Positions 5,091 to 7,533 of a DNA stretch of 7,533 nt are shown here, piece by piece. The first letter of the stretch is position 1; the number at the start of each line of letters is the position of its first letter. Both the position numbers and the translations under genes were made by a program. The notes below the pieces were generated by a model. The model was given only the letters and a program-made list of their open reading frames with translations, searched no databases and had not been told where the DNA came from. The DNA comes from Haloferacaceae archaeon. Its GTDB lineage: Archaea > Halobacteriota > Halobacteria > Halobacteriales > Haloferacaceae. The stretch covers positions 1-7,533 of the forward strand of contig PWFE01000109.1 in NCBI GenBank assembly GCA_003554115.1. The letters are read 5' to 3'.

Positions 5091-6465
5091 CGTTCGGCCC
5101 GTCGCCGACCGCGCTTTCGCCGACAGCCGAGTGGCCTTCAATTTTTTCTTGGCCACCCATATACGGCCGCAACACCTCGGGCACGGTCACAGTCCCGTCG
5201 TCGTTCTGGTAGTATTCGAGAATCGCGACAACGACCCGCGGCACCGCCACGCCCGAGCCGTTGAGCGTATGAAGATACTCAGCGGCTTCGTGCTGTTCAG
5301 GTCGGTACTGAATCCCTGCCCGTCGGGTCTGGAAATCACGGAAGTTCGAGACTGACGAGACTTCGAGCCACCGGCCACCCTCCGCGGGACCGTCGTCCAT
5401 ATCGTCGCCGGGAGCCCAGACCTCGATATCGTACTTTTTGGCCTGCGTAAAGCCGAGATCGCCGGTACACATCTCCAGAATGCGGTAGGGAAGTCCTAAC
5501 TTTTCAAGCACTGATTCGGCTTCGCCAACGAGTCCCTCGAACCGCTCGTCGCTCTCATCAGGTCGGACGAAGTTCACCAACTCGACTTTGTTGAACTGAT
5601 GAACTCGGACGATCCCCCGCGTCTCGGTGCCGTGTTCTCCTGCCTCTTGGCGGAAGTTCGGCGAGTAGGCTTGGTATTTAAGTGGAAGATCGTCGTCGAG
5701 CAGAATCTCATCGCGGTGGAGGTTCGTCACCGGTACTTCAGCAGTTGGCAGCAACCAGAGATCGTCGTCTTCATACGTCTCTTCGTTGTCACCTTCGATT
5801 CGATAGGCGTCCTCAGTGAACTTGGGAAACTGGCCAGTACCGCGCATCGACGCCGAGTTGACCGGGATGGGCGGGAAGATGTCGTGGTAGCCCTGCTCGC
5901 GGTGAACATCCAGCATGAACTGAATCAACGCGTGTTCGAGCCGCGCACCGTCGCCTTTGAGGAAATAAAAGCCACCGCCGGAGACTTTCGCCCCGCGTTC
6001 GAAATCGAGGATTTCCAGTTTTTCGCCCAGTTCGTAGTGCGGAATGATGTCGTCAGGGAGCTCACGGAGTTCGGTGAAGCCTTCGCGTCGACGCTCGATG
6101 TTTTCGGCTTCGTCTTCGCCCACCGGAACGGAGTCGTCAGGAAGCTGCGGCAGGGTCAACAGAGCGGTTTCGAGTTCGGCTTCGAGTTCGTCGGCTTGCG
6201 TTTCGATTTCTTGGAGTTCTTCTTTGAGTTCGGTCGACCGCTCGATGGCCTCTTGGGCGGCCTTTTCGTCGCCCTCCTGTTTCAGGCGACCGATGGTACT
6301 CGATACCTCGTTGCGCTCGTGTCGGAGGTCGTCGCCCCTAACTTTGAGCGACCGCCACTCCTCGTCGACCGCAAGAATCCGGTCGAGATCGACGTCGACG
6401 CCCTTGTTGTCCAACGCATCCCGAACGGCCTCGGGGTTCTCGCGGACGAACTGTCTACTCAGCAT
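5086..6465 (-). CDS. serS: Seryl-tRNA synthetase (bacterial-type class II)
   Basis: The 459-residue enzyme charges tRNA-Ser with serine using ATP. Residues 1 to about 105 form the acidic N-terminal arm, with heptad-rich helices near 35-60 and 70-102 that make the antiparallel coiled coil which grips the long variable arm of tRNA-Ser. The class II core follows: 'TAEVPVTNLHRDEIL' (241-255), motif 2 around 'FRQEAGEHGTETRGIVRVHQF' split across 271-291, 'EVSSVSNFRDFQTRR' (368-382), and motif 3 'NGSGVAVPRVVVAILE' (402-417). This is the common SerRS type, not the divergent methanogen form. Family proteins are about 420-460 residues, so this is full length; residues beyond about 443 look like a flexible haloarchaeal tail. 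The start is supported by a TTTT box 26-29 bases upstream. It lies 50 bases downstream of the dihydroorotase gene. Confidence 0.98.
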   Translation of the reverse strand: MLSRQFVRENPEAVRDALDNKGVDVDLDRILAVDEEWRSLKVRGDDLRHERNEVSSTIGRLKQEGDEKAAQEAIERSTELKEELQEIETQADELEAELETALLTLPQLPDDSVPVGEDEAENIERRREGFTELRELPDDIIPHYELGEKLEILDFERGAKVSGGGFYFLKGDGARLEHALIQFMLDVHREQGYHDIFPPIPVNSASMRGTGQFPKFTEDAYRIEGDNEETYEDDDLWLLPTAEVPVTNLHRDEILLDDDLPLKYQAYSPNFRQEAGEHGTETRGIVRVHQFNKVELVNFVRPDESDERFEGLVGEAESVLEKLGLPYRILEMCTGDLGFTQAKKYDIEVWAPGDDMDDGPAEGGRWLEVSSVSNFRDFQTRRAGIQYRPEQHEAAEYLHTLNGSGVAVPRVVVAILEYYQNDDGTVTVPEVLRPYMGGQEKIEGHSAVGESAVGDGPNE

Positions 6466-6490
6466 GCGTTTGGCTTCCGTCGGCGGTGGG

Positions 6491-6494
6491 AAAA
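6491..6494 (-). promoter_or_regulatory. TTTT box of serS
   Basis: The minus strand reads GATACGGTTTTCCC, with TTTT 26-29 bases before the serS ATG at 6465, exactly the offset seen at pgk and hsp20. Lying 22 bases past the dihydroorotase stop, the same T-run might also help end that transcript. Confidence 0.5.
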
Positions 6495-6515
6495 CCGTAT
6501 CGGGTCCGCCTGATC

Positions 6516-7533
6516 CTACGTCCTGACGTTTCGACCCTGGACATCACCGAACGATTCGCTGTCGACGCTGCGGTCGTCGCCGTCGCCCGGCGTTCGCTCG
6601 TAGACGACCTCGCCACGCACCATCGTGAGTTCGGGGAACACACCGAGTCGACCTTCAAATGGCGTCCACTCACAGTTTGTATGCGTATCCGCACCCCGAA
6701 TCTTGCGGGCAGCCTCTGGGTCGACGAGCGTGAGGTCGGCGTCGTACCCCGGCTTGATGTGGCCCTTTGTGTCGAGATTAAAGATCCGAGCCGGATTCGT
6801 ACAGACGAGCTCCTGTATTCGCTCGTAGCTGATCTTGCCCTGTCGGGCGGATTCGAGCAACAACGGCAGCATGGTCTCGACACCCGGCACGCCGCTGGGG
6901 GCCTCCCAGAGACCTTGTTCTTTCTCTTCACGTGTGTGCGGGGCGTGGTCTGTGGCGATGATGTCGACCGTCCCGTCGACGACGCGTTCGAACACCTCCT
7001 GTCGACGCGTTTCGCTGCGGAGCGGTGGGTTCATTCGCCCGTAGGTGCCCAACTCGTCGAGATCGTCCCGCGAGAGATACAGGTGGTGCGGACAGACTTC
7101 GGTGGTCGCCCCGCCCGCGACGGCGGCGTCGATCCCCTCCGGTGTTGAGGTGTGGGCGATGTGGATCGACGCACCCGTCTGTTGGCCGACCTCGGTGGCC
7201 TGCTCGATCATCGCGGCTTCGGCCTCGGCAGCACGGTAGGCACTCCATAAATCAGCGTTCGCCTCGCGGCCCGCGCCGCAAGCGTCGGCTTCTTTGGTCG
7301 ACTCGTCGAACAGTGTCTCGTCTTCGGCATGTACCGTCACCGTGAGTCCCGCATCAGTCGCCCACTCGGTCCCGTTGGCAAACAGCTCGGTGTCGATACC
7401 CATCTCGCCGGTCGAGTCGGCCAAAAAGACCTCACCGAGCGCGCAGAGCGGCTCGTCGAACAGCGACTCGGGGTCCCAGTCGCCAGTGACGCCGCCGTTG
7501 ATCCCGTAGTCGACGACTGCCTGTTCGGCGTAC
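6516..7533 (-). CDS. pyrC: Dihydroorotase, C-terminal 338 residues (runs off right edge)
   Basis: Dihydroorotase closes carbamoyl-aspartate to dihydroorotate, the third step of pyrimidine synthesis. The frame is open to the right edge, so the N-terminus, with the expected metal-binding H-x-H, is outside. Visible amidohydrolase motifs are 'VHAEDETLF', 'IHIAHTSTPEGIDA', 'CPHHLYLS', 'MNPPLRSE' and 'IIATDHAPHTREEK', the last holding the catalytic Asp, followed by 'NPARIF', 'GYDADLTLVDPEA' and 'MVRGEVVYE', the closing strands of the composite beta-domain. With about 100 residues missing, total length would fit the usual 420-450. Where E. coli-type enzymes carry the carboxylated metal-bridging lysine, this one appears to have Asp ('FLADST'), as in Bacillus-type enzymes. 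An allantoinase or hydantoinase is less likely because the HAPHT block and 'NPPLRSE' strongly suggest PyrC. It is upstream of serS on the same strand. Confidence 0.92.
   Translation of the reverse strand, partial: YAEQAVVDYGINGGVTGDWDPESLFDEPLCALGEVFLADSTGEMGIDTELFANGTEWATDAGLTVTVHAEDETLFDESTKEADACGAGREANADLWSAYRAAEAEAAMIEQATEVGQQTGASIHIAHTSTPEGIDAAVAGGATTEVCPHHLYLSRDDLDELGTYGRMNPPLRSETRRQEVFERVVDGTVDIIATDHAPHTREEKEQGLWEAPSGVPGVETMLPLLLESARQGKISYERIQELVCTNPARIFNLDTKGHIKPGYDADLTLVDPEAARKIRGADTHTNCEWTPFEGRLGVFPELTMVRGEVVYERTPGDGDDRSVDSESFGDVQGRNVRT

Noticed and set aside
5599..6513. 304-codon open frame antisense to serS
   Set aside because: It lies opposite conserved SerRS motifs, shows runs such as FEFGFEF that reflect Glu/Leu codons read backwards, and has no promoter or recognisable domain.

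Overview
This window looks like an ordinary chromosomal segment of a halophilic archaeon (class Halobacteria). GC is about 60% by eye. The proteins are rich in Asp and Glu, and the sets recognised here (bacterial-type GAPDH next to pgk, bacterial-type SerRS, a Tat lipoprotein, a minimal Hsp20) fit haloarchaea. Most start codons have no Shine-Dalgarno sequence but do have a T-rich box 23-31 bases upstream, as expected for leaderless haloarchaeal transcripts. The tetranucleotide CTAG is very rare (3 copies), also typical of the group. The genus cannot be told from the sequence.

Layout, left to right: a peptidase M29-family protein cut by the left edge (minus strand); a YfcE/MJ0936-type metallophosphoesterase (minus); a small Tat-exported lipoprotein of unknown function (plus); phosphoglycerate kinase pgk and, upstream of it, a class I GAPDH (both minus, each with its own promoter-like box); a small heat-shock protein Hsp20 (plus), divergent from gap across a 168-base spacer; a four-helix DUF2243 membrane protein (plus); seryl-tRNA synthetase serS (minus); and a dihydroorotase cut by the right edge (minus). 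No gene-free stretch reaches 300 bases. I see no tRNA, rRNA, CRISPR array, insertion sequence or prophage signature.

GAPDH and PGK catalyse consecutive steps between glyceraldehyde-3-phosphate and 3-phosphoglycerate, so gap-pgk is a functional pair. The dihydroorotase belongs to pyrimidine synthesis and SerRS to translation. The other genes show no obvious link to these or to each other. The neighbourhood is a mosaic of single-gene transcription units rather than one large operon.

The unexplained signal lies in the spacers: a 9-base inverted repeat between gap and hsp20, a perfect 14-base dyad upstream of the DUF2243 gene, hairpins that overlap stop codons at both convergent gene ends, and a paired TGCTAGC word flanking a 7-base dyad. 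I found no convincing evidence for a new multi-gene system.
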